NCBI GenBank assembly: GCA_029864335.1
Contig: JAOTTS010000001.1
Coordinates: 59,594-123,593, forward strand
Direction: 5' to 3'
Length of the DNA stretch: 64,000 nucleotides
From: Candidatus Nitrosopumilus sp.
Lineage (GTDB): Archaea > Thermoproteota > Nitrososphaeria > Nitrososphaerales > Nitrosopumilaceae
Part shown: piece after piece, positions 8,948 to 18,293 of the stretch
How the letters are laid out: every line of letters begins with the position of its first letter
Numbering within the stretch: the first letter of the stretch is position 1
Program-made: the position numbers and the translations under genes
Notes under the pieces: model-generated
Database searches by the model: none
What the model saw: the letters and a program-made list of their open reading frames with translations, nothing else
Told to the model about the DNA's origin: nothing

Positions 8948-9747
8948 TGATAATTGATTGTCATGTTCACGTAAACCAATACGAACTAACACAACATATT
9001 CCGCTTTTAGAAGACAGATTGGAAATGCTCCAAACTGAAATGACTAGCAATAATGTTGATTATGCAATAATTTTATCTTCATACAAGATTAATGCTGAAA
9101 GACCATCAACAGAACAAATCATTGAGGCAATTAAAAAATATGATAATCTTGGCGTTGCAGCTGGATTTACAATTGATTATCACACTGATGATGATCTGAG
9201 AAATTACAAGCAATTGATTAAGGATGGGAAAATTAAAGCCCTGAAAATTTACTCCGGGTATGAGCACTATTACCCTTATGATGAAAGATATCAAAAGGTC
9301 TATGACACTTGTATTGAATTTGGCATTCCAGTAATGTTTCATACGGGAGACACATATTCTGAAAAAGGAAAGCTGAGATATTCAAGACCTCTAAATTTAG
9401 ATGATGTAGCAGTTGATAATCCTGAATTAAAGATAGTAATGTGTCATCTGGGAAATCCTTGGATACAGGATGCACAAGAAGTAATCTATAAAAATAAAAA
9501 TGTCTATGCTGATGTGTCTGGATTAGTTGTTGGATCCTTTGATCACTTTTTTGAAAAAATGATGAAAGATAAAGTTGCAGAATTGATAAACTATGCAGGT
9601 GAACCTAGATATCTCTTGTATGGTACAGATTGGCCGATTAGTACTATGGATTCATATCTTAATTTTGTAGCAAAACTAAACATCAAAAAAGAATTTAGAG
9701 ATAATTTAATGTACAAAAACGCAAAAGCATTATTCAAAATTTCATAA
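8947..9747 (+). CDS. Amidohydrolase-2 family metal-dependent hydrolase
   Basis: TIM-barrel hydrolase or decarboxylase of the amidohydrolase-2 type. Metal ligands are visible in order: HVH near residue 6 (IIDCHVHVN), a barrel His in MFHTGDT, a second His in VMCHLGNPW and the catalytic Asp in LYGTDWPIS. Length (266) is typical. The start overlaps the GNAT stop, so it is the second gene of a two-gene operon. The substrate cannot be named. Confidence 0.85.
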   Translation: MIIDCHVHVNQYELTQHIPLLEDRLEMLQTEMTSNNVDYAIILSSYKINAERPSTEQIIEAIKKYDNLGVAAGFTIDYHTDDDLRNYKQLIKDGKIKALKIYSGYEHYYPYDERYQKVYDTCIEFGIPVMFHTGDTYSEKGKLRYSRPLNLDDVAVDNPELKIVMCHLGNPWIQDAQEVIYKNKNVYADVSGLVVGSFDHFFEKMMKDKVAELINYAGEPRYLLYGTDWPISTMDSYLNFVAKLNIKKEFRDNLMYKNAKALFKIS

Positions 9748-9834
9748 TTGAAAAATTAATTGATTTCATGTAGATTTTAGTCAATTAGAGATTTATTTAA
9801 TAGAAAGTTACGCCAAAATTAAACTAGATAAAAA

Positions 9835-9999
9835 ATGAGATGTCCAAACTGTGGAAATCAAGCAAGCTGGCGAGATCCTGATTGTAACAAATGTGATAAT
9901 CCATTACATCAAAAAAACTGTAAAGAAAAATCTGCGGATTGTAAATGTCATGCAATCAATGAGCATGCCTGGTCACAGAAAAAAGCCGTTAATGTCTAA
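9835..9999 (+). CDS. Tiny multi-Cys zinc-ribbon protein
   Basis: 54 residues from ATG. Cysteines pair as CPNC near the start, CNKC in the middle and CKCH further on, enough for one or two zinc sites. No other domain. It follows the amidohydrolase by about 85 bases and may have its own promoter (TTTATTTAATAG at 9792 is TATA-like). Function unknown; protein or nucleic-acid contact is a guess. Confidence 0.65.
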   Translation: MRCPNCGNQASWRDPDCNKCDNPLHQKNCKEKSADCKCHAINEHAWSQKKAVNV

Positions 10000-10148
10000 T
10001 TTTTTTAATTAGAACAACAGATATCAAAATTATTTTCAATCATCTATTATTTTTATAAATAATTCTAATGAAAAATGGAAAAAAGATTCCATGTTAAAGT
10101 CCTTTTCTAGTTTTTTGTTAATCACTCTAGAAAGGGATTGATATGCAA

Positions 10149-10408
10149 TTATCGCTTTCTTCCTTTAGGTTTTGTAGTTTTTTTCATTGAAGCGGTTCTA
10201 CGTTTTACAGCAGTTTTTCTCTTTGGAGTGCTACGTTTTGAAACACTGCGCTTTTTGCTGCAGTTGTATCTCTTTTCTTGGTTGCTACAATTCGCTTTCT
10301 TTTGGAACCCTTTTTAGCTGCGTCTTTTGTTTTTAGCTTTGCGTTTCTTTTTCTAGTTCTTGCTTCTTTAACTGCAGCTGCACTTCTTTGTGCTTTAGTT
10401 TGTACCAT
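10149..10408 (-). pseudogene. Very basic Lys/Arg/Ala-rich protein, frameshifted at an A5 run
   Basis: From ATG 10408 the frame reads a histone-tail-like sequence (KAQRSAAAVKEARTRKRNAK) to residue 52, then degenerates to FQNVALQREKLL. In the -1 frame the same composition goes on without a break (KRSVSKRSTPKRKTAVKRR, then MKKTTKPKGRKR) to a stop at 10149. Adding one A to GCAAAAAGC joins the halves into a protein of 86 residues. So either one base was lost in the homopolymer or ribosomes slip there. Such proteins usually bind DNA or RNA. A TATA-like CTATAAG lies about 27 bases upstream of the ATG. Confidence 0.7.
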
Positions 10409-10726
10409 TCTAAATTTTGAGACATTTATTGTTTCTTATAGTAGAACGGTAAAATTTTTTGGCAAAATACTTACTTTTATCATTTTCTCTATCAATCAAG
10501 ATCAGTATTTGTATTAGCTTGAATTGAAATGATTATTGAAAAGGATACTCGTCTATGATAGAAATACTGATGATAGAAATACTCCATTCAATATTTTTCT
10601 TGTGATCTCTAAATATAATGGATACAAGTCGATTAAAATCTTAACCCAAGTAATTAGGAAAGTGATAAACTTGGAATCAATACCAAATTGTTTTTCATAT
10701 ACTTTATCAAAGGAAGAAATATCAAA

Positions 10727-12358
10727 TTGAACCTAGAACAAATCGAAAATTCGTTTAGACCGACTCAAAATAAAAAATCATCTATTGCAAAAAAAGGAAT
10801 GGTTTCATCTGCTTTCCCGGATGCAACAAAAGCAGGAGTTGAAATGCTCAAAAAAGGAGGTAATGCTATTGATGCTGCATGCGCTACAGCCATTGCTTTA
10901 GGCGTATGTGAACCTCAAGCTTCTGGAATTGGTGGACAATCCATGGGGATTATTCATTTTAAGGGAAAATCATATGCCCTAGATGGTTCTAGCCGTTCCC
11001 CTTCATTGGCACATTCGTCAATCTATAATAAACAGAAAAATCGTCGACTTGGATACAAGGCAACAACCGTACCTAGTACTCTAGCATTAATTGGATTTTT
11101 ACATGAACGGTATGGTACACTAGAATGGCAAAAAATTATTGCACCCTCAATTCACATTGCAAAAAAAGGATACAAGATTACTCAACTTCAGCATTCCTTA
11201 CAGGAAAGAGAATTACAAAATTTTCTTTCAATAAAATCAAAATCGGGTGCGAAATATTTCCTAAAAGATGGTCTAATCCCATATGGTGTTGGAGATAGAT
11301 TTGTGCAAGAAGATCTGAGTGAAACCCTTACTGCCATTTCAGAATATGGATATCGTGTCTTCTATCAAGGTGACATTGCTAAAAAAATTGCTCAAGATAT
11401 GAAAAATAACCGCGGCTTGATTCGTGAAGAGGATTTGGCATACATTCCAGAACCATTAATTCGAAAACCGATTAGTAGAAAATACCGCCATGTGACAGTT
11501 GCAACTTTACCTCCGCCAGCAGCTGGAAGGACATTACTCTTAACACTTATGATGTTGAATCATCTTCCATCAAAGTTTCTGCGTAGCTCAAAACCTAGCT
11601 CATACCATTTTGTAGCAGAAACTTTTCGAAAAGCATTCTTGCATAGGGTGCAACGGCCATTTAATCGTCATACATATGATCAAATTCAAGATAAATTGCA
11701 TTTACAAAGATCTTTTGCAAAACAGATGGCGGATTCCATTCATAATTCGATGGATGCAACTTTACCCATGATTGATCCTGATTTTGGAGGAGAAGACACT
11801 ACGCATCTTTCAACTATGGATGCAGAAGGTAATGCTGTAGGAATTACGCAGTCGGTAGAATTGGCATATGGTTCAAAAGCTGCAGCTGACGGTTTAGGAT
11901 TTCTTTACAACAACTACATGTCTGCATTTGAATTTACTACTCCAAATCATCCATACTATATTAGACCAAATGCAATACCTTGGACTTCGGTATCTCCAGC
12001 TCTGATTTTTAATGATTCAAAACTTTGGATGGTAGTGGGAAGTCCTGGGAGTCAAAGGATATTTTCCACCATTACCCAGTTTCTATCAAGAATAATTGAT
12101 GGCAATTTATCTATGGATCAAGCAATTGAGAGACCACGATTCCATTGCTCAATTGGGGGCAATGTCAGTATAGAGGATGGAGGATTTAGAACTGAAATTG
12201 TTGAATATCTCAAAGAGATGGGATATGAAATTTCTATTAAGGAGAGATATTCATTTTATCATGGGGCAATTCATGCTACAATGAATCTACAAACACAAGA
12301 TGGATTTCAGGGAGTAGCTGAAGTTAGACGTGATGGAATAGCAGAGGGATTAAATTAG
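10727..12358 (+). CDS. ggt: Gamma-glutamyltranspeptidase-family enzyme 1
   Basis: N-terminal nucleophile hydrolase of the GGT family, which transfers or hydrolyses gamma-glutamyl groups after self-cleavage. The cleavage/nucleophile Thr is in EDTTHLSTMDAEGNAVG (about residue 359); the small-subunit loop GSPGSQRI is present. No signal peptide is seen, so the enzyme should be cytoplasmic, unlike bacterial GGT. TTG 10727 is preferred over the longer frame because its paralogue at 30465 aligns from there (LNLEQIENSF against LDLEKIESSF) and AGGAAG precedes it. The downstream hydrolase overlaps its end. Confidence 0.88.
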   Translation: MNLEQIENSFRPTQNKKSSIAKKGMVSSAFPDATKAGVEMLKKGGNAIDAACATAIALGVCEPQASGIGGQSMGIIHFKGKSYALDGSSRSPSLAHSSIYNKQKNRRLGYKATTVPSTLALIGFLHERYGTLEWQKIIAPSIHIAKKGYKITQLQHSLQERELQNFLSIKSKSGAKYFLKDGLIPYGVGDRFVQEDLSETLTAISEYGYRVFYQGDIAKKIAQDMKNNRGLIREEDLAYIPEPLIRKPISRKYRHVTVATLPPPAAGRTLLLTLMMLNHLPSKFLRSSKPSSYHFVAETFRKAFLHRVQRPFNRHTYDQIQDKLHLQRSFAKQMADSIHNSMDATLPMIDPDFGGEDTTHLSTMDAEGNAVGITQSVELAYGSKAAADGLGFLYNNYMSAFEFTTPNHPYYIRPNAIPWTSVSPALIFNDSKLWMVVGSPGSQRIFSTITQFLSRIIDGNLSMDQAIERPRFHCSIGGNVSIEDGGFRTEIVEYLKEMGYEISIKERYSFYHGAIHATMNLQTQDGFQGVAEVRRDGIAEGLN

Positions 12359-13140
12359 AAAAATTACCTATTTTATTATCAATTCCACATGGTGGAAGAA
12401 AGAAACCTATAGAACTTGATGGACATCTATGTATCACAAATAAAGATCTTTTTGATGATTCTGATCCTTTTGTAATTGAAATGTATGACTTGGGAGATAA
12501 AGTTCAACGTATAATTAAATCAAATATTGCAAGAGCGTTTGTTGATCTTAATCGCTCACAAGACGATTTACCTCCTACAAATCCGGATGGTGTGATTAAA
12601 AGCTCTACATGTTACAAAAAACCAATTTATCATGAAAGAAAAGAACCAGATGATTCTCTAAGGACATTACTACTTGAATTATACTATTTTCCTTATCATA
12701 ATTCAATTCAAAAAAGTCTTAAAGAATTAGAATTACAATTGTGTTTGGATTGCCATTCAATGGCATCAATTGCACCTGGAATCTCCCCTGATGCTAAAAA
12801 TAGTAAAAGACCAAAATTTTGTTTGTCAAATAATGATGGACAAGCTGCATCTCAGGAAATGATGGAATTGTTGACTGCATGCATTTCAGAATCTTATGGG
12901 ATTGAAAGAAATGAAATTTCATTAAATGATCCGTTTCATGGTGGTCATATCACAAAAACATATGGAAACAATCCTGTTCCTTGGATTCAAGTTGAAATGA
13001 ATAGGGATTTGTATCTAGCAGATCCTTGGTTTGATAAAGAAACATTATCTATTGATCCTACACATCTGGAAAAATTGAACAAGCAGTTTGAAAAAACATT
13101 AAATCTTTTTTTTAAAAATTTTGAAGGAGCAGATCCTTGA
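12349..13140 (+). CDS. N-formylglutamate amidohydrolase-like protein, non-canonical start
   Basis: Family of zinc hydrolases acting on N-formyl-glutamate or related amides. Seen: LLSIPHGGRKKP at the N-terminus (metal-binding His), FVDLNRSQDDLP, LCLDCHSMASI, and DPFHGGHITKTYG near the end. The first ATG in frame is 12481, which would cut off the conserved SIPHGG strand. The frame is open back to a stop at 12331 without ATG, GTG or TTG, so translation probably begins at ATT 12349, after the purines AGAGGG, overlapping the end of ggt. Coupling with ggt suggests a gamma-glutamyl or glutamate-amide pathway (inference). Confidence 0.7.
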   Translation: MKLEKLPILLSIPHGGRKKPIELDGHLCITNKDLFDDSDPFVIEMYDLGDKVQRIIKSNIARAFVDLNRSQDDLPPTNPDGVIKSSTCYKKPIYHERKEPDDSLRTLLLELYYFPYHNSIQKSLKELELQLCLDCHSMASIAPGISPDAKNSKRPKFCLSNNDGQAASQEMMELLTACISESYGIERNEISLNDPFHGGHITKTYGNNPVPWIQVEMNRDLYLADPWFDKETLSIDPTHLEKLNKQFEKTLNLFFKNFEGADP

Positions 13141-14921
13141 CAGTAGAGGTCACTCAATTTCTTGCACTTTTAGCATTACTCCTAGGTGGAGGAATGATTG
13201 GTGCAGGAATAATGAAAAAGATAAAGTTTCCGACAATTATTGGATTTATTTTAATTGGAATGATTGCAGGGCCTTATGGGCTTGGAATTGTAGATGATGT
13301 AGAATTAATCAATCTTTTAGCAGAACTGGGAATAATCATTCTTCTTTTTGTTGTTGGGTTAGAATTCAGCCTTCAAAAATTACGTAAGGCTGGTATGAAA
13401 GCAATCACAGTAGGCATGACTGAATTATCAATAATGTTTTTTCTGGCATACATTGGAGCATTTTCATTTGGATGGTCACATTTAGAAGCACTCTATCTTG
13501 CAGGAATATTATCTATTAGCAGTACTGCAATTTCCTTGCGAATAATGAGAGATCTTAAACTAGTCAAAACAAAAGAATTTGACACAATAATTACAATTTT
13601 AATCGTAGAAGATCTTGCAGCGGTATTACTATTAGTAATTTTGGGCAATGCATCTGATGGTGCACAACTTGATTTAACAGGAATTGGAATTTTGATTTTA
13701 CAAAGTTTGACTTTTTTTGTTATTGCGTTAGCCCTTGGAATTAAATTAATCCCTAAATTACTAGAGAAGATACACGGATTAGATATTCCTGAAGGTCCGT
13801 TCATCACAGCACTTGCTTTGGGATTTGGTTTGGCAGTTTTGGCGCATTTTCTAGGTCAAAGTTCTGCCATTGGAGCATTTATCATGGGAATGATAATTGC
13901 ATCATCAAAACATTCTGAAAATATTACAAAAAAAATTCTTCCATTAAGGGACTTTTTTGGTGTAATCTTTTTTGTATCAATTGGAATGTTGGTAAACATT
14001 ATGACAATTCCTGATGTTGTTTTAATTTCAATTCCAATAATAATTTTAGCTGTTATTGGAAAATTTGTTGGGAATTTCTTTGGCGCATCAATTGGTGGGC
14101 ATGGAATGATTAGTTCATCAACAATTGGTTCGGTTATGGTTCCTAGAGGCGAATTCTCCTTTATTATGGCAAAACAGGCAGTAGATAGTGGCTCTGTTAA
14201 AGATACTTTGTATCCTGTTACCATGCTTGTAACATTGGCTACCATGTTTTGTATGCCATTATTGCTAAAAATATTGCCTACACTTGCAGATAAAAAAAGT
14301 CACATTCCAATTGGCATCCTAAACCCAATTTACATTGTTGGAAAATTCTTTAACAATTTAATGACTACCCCTGATGAATCCAGCCAATTCAATCAAATTC
14401 TAAAAAAACACGGACCAAAACTCTTTGTCAATCTAATGATCGTGATTGCAATCCTTGCTTTAATTGATTACTTTAATGATGATATAGTGACAATAATTTC
14501 TACAATAGGAATTCCCCTTCCAATTGATCCTGAAATCCTATTGACTATTATTAGCATATTACTAATCATATACCCTGTAATTGCAATGTTAGGTAAGATA
14601 GAAAATTTTGTCACAAATATCTCCGATATATTATCTACAAAACTAATTCCTGCTGATACACAAAAACTAGAAGAAAAACCTCTTCATAGATTACTCCGAA
14701 ATATTTTCTTTACCGGTTTTGTTTTGATAATTATAGCTTTAATTCAACCCTATGTGGGAGATTTAGTTGAATTACCATTTTTACCATTCCTTATATCTGG
14801 AGTAGGACTCACCATTGCAATAATTTTGATAGCTGACTCTGTGTTTGTATTTCAAAAATTATCTCATGGCCACATAATGGAAAGCTTGATGAAAGAAGAC
14901 GAAACTTCTGAGCCTGAATAA
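13137..14921 (+). CDS. CPA2-family K+/H+ or Na+/H+ antiporter (Kef-like)
   Basis: Monovalent cation:proton antiporter of the CPA2 family. Twelve or more hydrophobic segments; the core has FPTIIGFILIGMIAGPYGLG at the N-terminus, the helix with ISISSTAISLRI, then IVEDLAAVLLL with its Asp, and GQSSAIGAFIMGMIIASS. There is no RCK/TrkA domain; after residue 400 come three or more extra hydrophobic segments. The TTG start overlaps the previous stop (TTGA), with GGAG 10 bases upstream. Confidence 0.88.
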   Translation: MTVEVTQFLALLALLLGGGMIGAGIMKKIKFPTIIGFILIGMIAGPYGLGIVDDVELINLLAELGIIILLFVVGLEFSLQKLRKAGMKAITVGMTELSIMFFLAYIGAFSFGWSHLEALYLAGILSISSTAISLRIMRDLKLVKTKEFDTIITILIVEDLAAVLLLVILGNASDGAQLDLTGIGILILQSLTFFVIALALGIKLIPKLLEKIHGLDIPEGPFITALALGFGLAVLAHFLGQSSAIGAFIMGMIIASSKHSENITKKILPLRDFFGVIFFVSIGMLVNIMTIPDVVLISIPIIILAVIGKFVGNFFGASIGGHGMISSSTIGSVMVPRGEFSFIMAKQAVDSGSVKDTLYPVTMLVTLATMFCMPLLLKILPTLADKKSHIPIGILNPIYIVGKFFNNLMTTPDESSQFNQILKKHGPKLFVNLMIVIAILALIDYFNDDIVTIISTIGIPLPIDPEILLTIISILLIIYPVIAMLGKIENFVTNISDILSTKLIPADTQKLEEKPLHRLLRNIFFTGFVLIIIALIQPYVGDLVELPFLPFLISGVGLTIAIILIADSVFVFQKLSHGHIMESLMKEDETSEPE

Positions 14922-15120
14922 TTTTTCAGAAACATTTTTGAAAAATTAGTATCCTTTAACAGGAAAAAATACTAGTTCGTTTTCAATATTGCTAGATGTA
15001 TGGTATATTGCATAATATGATATTATAATCAAATGCTGTAAACCAGTAAACAAACTAGGTGATAAAGGTTTAACTAATTTTCATCATTAAAAATATCAAA
15101 GAGTATCACACTATAGTCTT

Positions 15121-15381
15121 ATGGCTTTAACACTTGTACAGCTTGAAGCAGAAAGACAAGCTGTAAAGGCGGCAGCTCATAAGAGGTATTGGGAACAAGA
15201 AAGAGTTGCATGAAAAACAGGTATTCTAAGGGGTAAGGAAATTGGTGAAAAAGAAATGGATAAAGTTATGAAATCTGCAATTGTACGTCAATCTGATTTA
15301 TTGTCTATCTCAGATTTTATTCGAAAGAAAAAATTATCAAAAATTATAACCTTTGATAAAAAGTCCTCAAGTTCATCATAA
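15121..15381 (+). pseudogene. Small helical protein interrupted by in-frame TGA
   Basis: ATG 15121 opens a frame starting MALTLVQLEAERQAVKAAAH; codon 31 is TGA (15211-15213), and the same frame then stays open to 15381 (KTGILRGKEIGEKEMDKVM, ending in a Ser-rich tail). The continuous charged-helix composition on both sides suggests one gene of 86 codons with a nonsense mutation (CGA or AGA to TGA). The shorter 30-residue product could still be made. The preceding 14922-15120 stretch shows no gene; it has a TATA-like site near 15065-15090. Confidence 0.5.
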
Positions 15382-15418
15382 TCCTATCTAAGATTATGAA
15401 AATTGTAGAATTTGGTAA

Positions 15419-16150
15419 TTATTTCCTAGTAATTGAATATATTGGATAGTCATTTTTTAGTTCAGCAGCAAATTCTTCTTTTGGTGAAAAACTATAATCA
15501 GGTATTTTTTTGCAACTTCATAAAGATCTTCCCCAACAACAATTTCATTAGTTCCTGCCAAACAATTATTTTGCAACATGTATTCAAAGGTGGTCCAATC
15601 ATATCAATACCATGAGATTCTTTCTGGTTCATTATCATGACTTGTCCATAATCAGAATTTATTCTATAGTTAATACTAGACAATGACTTTTTTTGCACAC
15701 ATGCAAACAAAATCATGTGCATCTATCATTGCAAGGCACCCTTCAAGACAGGTCATAAATCCATATCTTCTGCCTTTAGAAGATTCTGGAAATAAAACAA
15801 AAGACTGTCTCCGCCATTTTTTATTATCATTCCTCCAAAGCGGTTAAGTATTCTGGCCATAGTATTAAGAAAAATTTCATAATATTTTGAAGATTTTGTA
15901 AGAGACAATTTTGATGAAATTTTTGTGGAACTAATCATATCCACCAGTCCTATACAATAAGACTTTGTATGTCCTGAAAATGCTACCAGATAATCTGGAA
16001 TATCCATCTCAAAAAATCAGGTGGGATCTGTTCAGATAAAGTATCTAATGGGACAGGTAGAATTTTAGAATGTTCAATATCTATGCACATTTCCTCAAAA
16101 TCATGAAATAGGATCTTACAAAATGGATTTAAATTTTGATATTTTTCACT
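15419..16150 (-). pseudogene. Class III adenylate/guanylate cyclase-like gene, multiple frameshifts
   Basis: Pieces of a cyclase catalytic domain run in order on the minus strand: KILPVPLDTLSEQIPPDFL (near 16060), CIGLVDMISSTKIS (metal Asp), FGGMIIKNGGDSLLFYF, then GFMTCLEGCLAMIDAHD, INYRINSDYGQVMIM, GIDMIGPPLN, LAGTNEIVVGEDLYEVAKK and FAAELKNDYPIYSITRK at the stop. At least five frame changes are needed, several in runs of A or T (e.g. TTTTTT at about 16012). It cannot make an active enzyme. Class III cyclases make cAMP or cGMP. Confidence 0.75.
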
Positions 16151-16371
16151 TCAAATTGTTTTATGACAACTAGTTGATTTTATATGACAAAGATGAAATC
16201 AGCTACATCCTATCAAACCAATCTTGTTCAGAAAAACTCTCTTGCATGACTTTTTTTCCATTTCATGTAAATAAGCCACGCGACTACCTAATAGAAATCT
16301 ATCAATTAGTATCCCCTAAGAATCAAGATGTTAAAATAATCGTTTTGCAACAATGTAGATATTGAGAATTT

Positions 16372-16836
16372 ATGGTAACTGAAAACAAGAAATCTGAAGG
16401 CGACAATAAAGTAATTAAGAAAAAACAAGAAAAAATCATTGACACCGTAACAAAAAATTATGCTCAAACTCTAGCACACACAAAAAACTTTGGTAAAGAA
16501 TCATTGGAAAAGATAACAGAGGCAAGTTCCACAGGTGCTGATTTTCTTAAATCAAAACATTACTGGGATTCATTGAAAAGTGGTTCTCTAAAAATCAAAG
16601 AAAAGACATCAGAGCACGGTGCAGAATTCAAAAAAAATAGCCCTAAATTCTACAAGAAAATCAGTAATGGTTTTTTTTATTTTTTTGAGGCAATAATTGG
16701 AAGAATAAAACTTGGAATGCAGTATGGTGCTCCTAGTCTTGAGATTTTAGAAAGACTGGCTAAACTCAAAGAACTTGGAATTCTCACTGATGAAGAGTTT
16801 GCCAAGAAAAAGAAAAAACTCTTGGAGAGGATGTAA
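16372..16836 (+). CDS. SHOCT-domain protein with amphipathic helical body
   Basis: 154 residues. The last 30 residues form a SHOCT motif (LERLAKLKELGILTDEEFAK, then KKKKLLERM), a short helical domain found at the ends of oligomerising or membrane-associated proteins. The first 100 residues are Lys-rich helices and the middle has an aromatic patch (NGFFYFFEAIIGRI). ATG start. The 16151-16371 interval upstream has no credible gene. Role unknown. Confidence 0.75.
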   Translation: MVTENKKSEGDNKVIKKKQEKIIDTVTKNYAQTLAHTKNFGKESLEKITEASSTGADFLKSKHYWDSLKSGSLKIKEKTSEHGAEFKKNSPKFYKKISNGFFYFFEAIIGRIKLGMQYGAPSLEILERLAKLKELGILTDEEFAKKKKKLLERM

Positions 16837-16865
16837 AAATATCTAAAAATCTAATCATTTCTTCA

Positions 16866-17012
16866 TTGGTAATTGTTATTGTTGTTTTAGTTGGAGTGAT
16901 CATCTTGACAAATTATAACTGGTTTTCCCAAGAATGGTCATTAGGATTGGGGATGGTTATTGGCGGGATTGGTGCAGCAGGACTTTTAATCTATTTAAAG
17001 ATTAGAAAATGA
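16866..17012 (+). CDS. Tiny two-helix membrane protein
   Basis: Frame beginning at TTG 16866, in SSLVIVIVVLVGVIILTNYN, followed by a polar turn (WFSQEW) and a second hydrophobic stretch (GMVIGGIGAAGLLIYL) with a basic end (KIRK). The start is uncertain, as the frame is open back into the SHOCT gene's end. Thirty bases after that gene, so likely cotranscribed. Confidence 0.5.
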   Translation: MVIVIVVLVGVIILTNYNWFSQEWSLGLGMVIGGIGAAGLLIYLKIRK

Positions 17013-17186
17013 ACAATACAGTATGCTGTATGTCAATAATCATTGATTTCAGTTTTGATTAAGAAAATTTCTTAATTCCTTTTATGAGTATGATTAAAAC
17101 ATGCAGACATTCTGGTAATGAATTTTATGATTTGCAGAGTATGTTGTTCTACAGAATCTACTCGGGAAATTTCATGAGGTCTAAAA

Positions 17187-17609
17187 ATGACCCTTGAAAG
17201 TAAATCTATTCAAAAATATTGGTCAATTCAACAATTTATCGGAAAAAGCGTTTTTGATAGTAAAGGACAGGGTTGTGGACAAATTAAATCCGTTCTAATT
17301 GATCCTCAAAAATTTTCAATATCTGGAATTTTGGTAAAAAAAAGACTATCAAAAGAATACTTTTTGTCACAAGACTATTTTGAGGAATTTAATGAATCTG
17401 GACTCAGTTTAAACTCCATTCCAATAAAACCTGGAGATAAAGTTGCAGATGTTGATGGGAAAAACATAGGCCGAGTAATCCAAATAAATCTAAATCCTGA
17501 CACAAACAAACTTGAATCCCTTGAGATAAAATCTGGTTTTAAATCAGAGATTATTTCAACTGATAGAATTATTGCAGTTGGCGAAAAAATTAAAATCAAA
17601 TTATTCTAA
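17187..17609 (+). CDS. PRC-barrel domain protein
   Basis: 140 residues with two PRC-barrel-like units: FIGKSVFDSKGQGCGQIKSV at about residue 17 and PIKPGDKVADVDGKNIGRVI at about residue 78. PRC barrels are small beta domains that bind RNA, proteins or tetrapyrrole-linked partners in ribosome maturation and other settings; specific role here unknown. ATG start. The 17013-17186 interval before it shows no gene. Confidence 0.75.
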   Translation: MTLESKSIQKYWSIQQFIGKSVFDSKGQGCGQIKSVLIDPQKFSISGILVKKRLSKEYFLSQDYFEEFNESGLSLNSIPIKPGDKVADVDGKNIGRVIQINLNPDTNKLESLEIKSGFKSEIISTDRIIAVGEKIKIKLF

Positions 17610-17697
17610 ATAAACAATCTTTTAGAATTTATGAATAAATCATGTTTTTTTAAATATTTTTCCATTATCTTTATTTACTTTATACATGATTTATTAT

Positions 17698-17949
17698 ATG
17701 CAAGCATACATTTTGATAAATTGTAATACTGGTATGGAAACTACGCTAATTTCCGAATTAAAAGAATTGCCTGAAATAATTGAAATTAATGGTGTATGGG
17801 GAAAATATGATGTTTTTATTAAAATCTCCACATCTGACCCTAATGGGGTTGAACAGATCATCAAAAGACTACGAAATCACCCTGATGTTGTAGAGACCTA
17901 TACTATGCACGTATTATATGGTCAAGGTGGAACAATCGATAATGAATGA
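17698..17949 (+). CDS. Stand-alone Lrp/AsnC effector-binding (RAM) domain
   Basis: About 83 residues matching only the C-terminal regulatory domain of Lrp/AsnC proteins: QAYILINCNTGMETTLISEL, then GVWGKYDVFIKI and HPDVVETYTMHV, with no DNA-binding half. Such stand-alone domains form ring oligomers and bind amino acids. ATG 17698 is preferred over ATG 17686 because the family starts with the (K/Q)AYILI strand. A TTTAAATA box lies at about 17650. Confidence 0.8.
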   Translation: MQAYILINCNTGMETTLISELKELPEIIEINGVWGKYDVFIKISTSDPNGVEQIIKRLRNHPDVVETYTMHVLYGQGGTIDNE

Positions 17950-18157
17950 TAATTCAACTCAGGAAATAATTGATTTCATCAATATCATGTATCATGAACA
18001 AGTACCGGGTCCAGTAAAATTTGTAGTAAAAAGAAAAGCAAAGAAAATTGAAAAATTAAGCCTTGATGATTTTCCTAAATCATTTAGATCTTGTACTGTT
18101 GAAGAATTGATTCTTATTCTAAAAGACGCTCATGATAAAAAACTCTTACACTTTTAA
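17942..18157 (+). CDS. Small conserved-looking protein coupled to the RAM domain gene
   Basis: 71 residues from ATG 17942, overlapping the end of the RAM-domain gene by 8 bases, so translation is coupled. Sequence has EQVPGPVKFVVKRKAKKIEK and an acidic C-terminal helix (TVEELILILKDAHDKKLL). No family recognised; a partner of the RAM protein is plausible from the overlap. Confidence 0.65.
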   Translation: MNDNSTQEIIDFINIMYHEQVPGPVKFVVKRKAKKIEKLSLDDFPKSFRSCTVEELILILKDAHDKKLLHF

Positions 18158-18293
18158 AATTAGATTTTTTCTGTGAATAAAATTCAGTAATTCTAGGTAG
18201 AAAATTTTAACATCATTAACATTTTAGTCAATAACTACTTGTAAGGGAATTTCCAATTAATTTTTGAAATTAATCAGGAGAATTGTTTGAGAA

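Noticed and set aside
15211..15213. Selenocysteine recoding of TGA
   Set aside because: No Cys-homologous context and no SECIS-like element seen; this lineage is not known to use selenocysteine.
16174..16365. Plus-strand open frame of 63 codons
   Set aside because: No coding character, no start signal, next to decayed sequence; probably chance.
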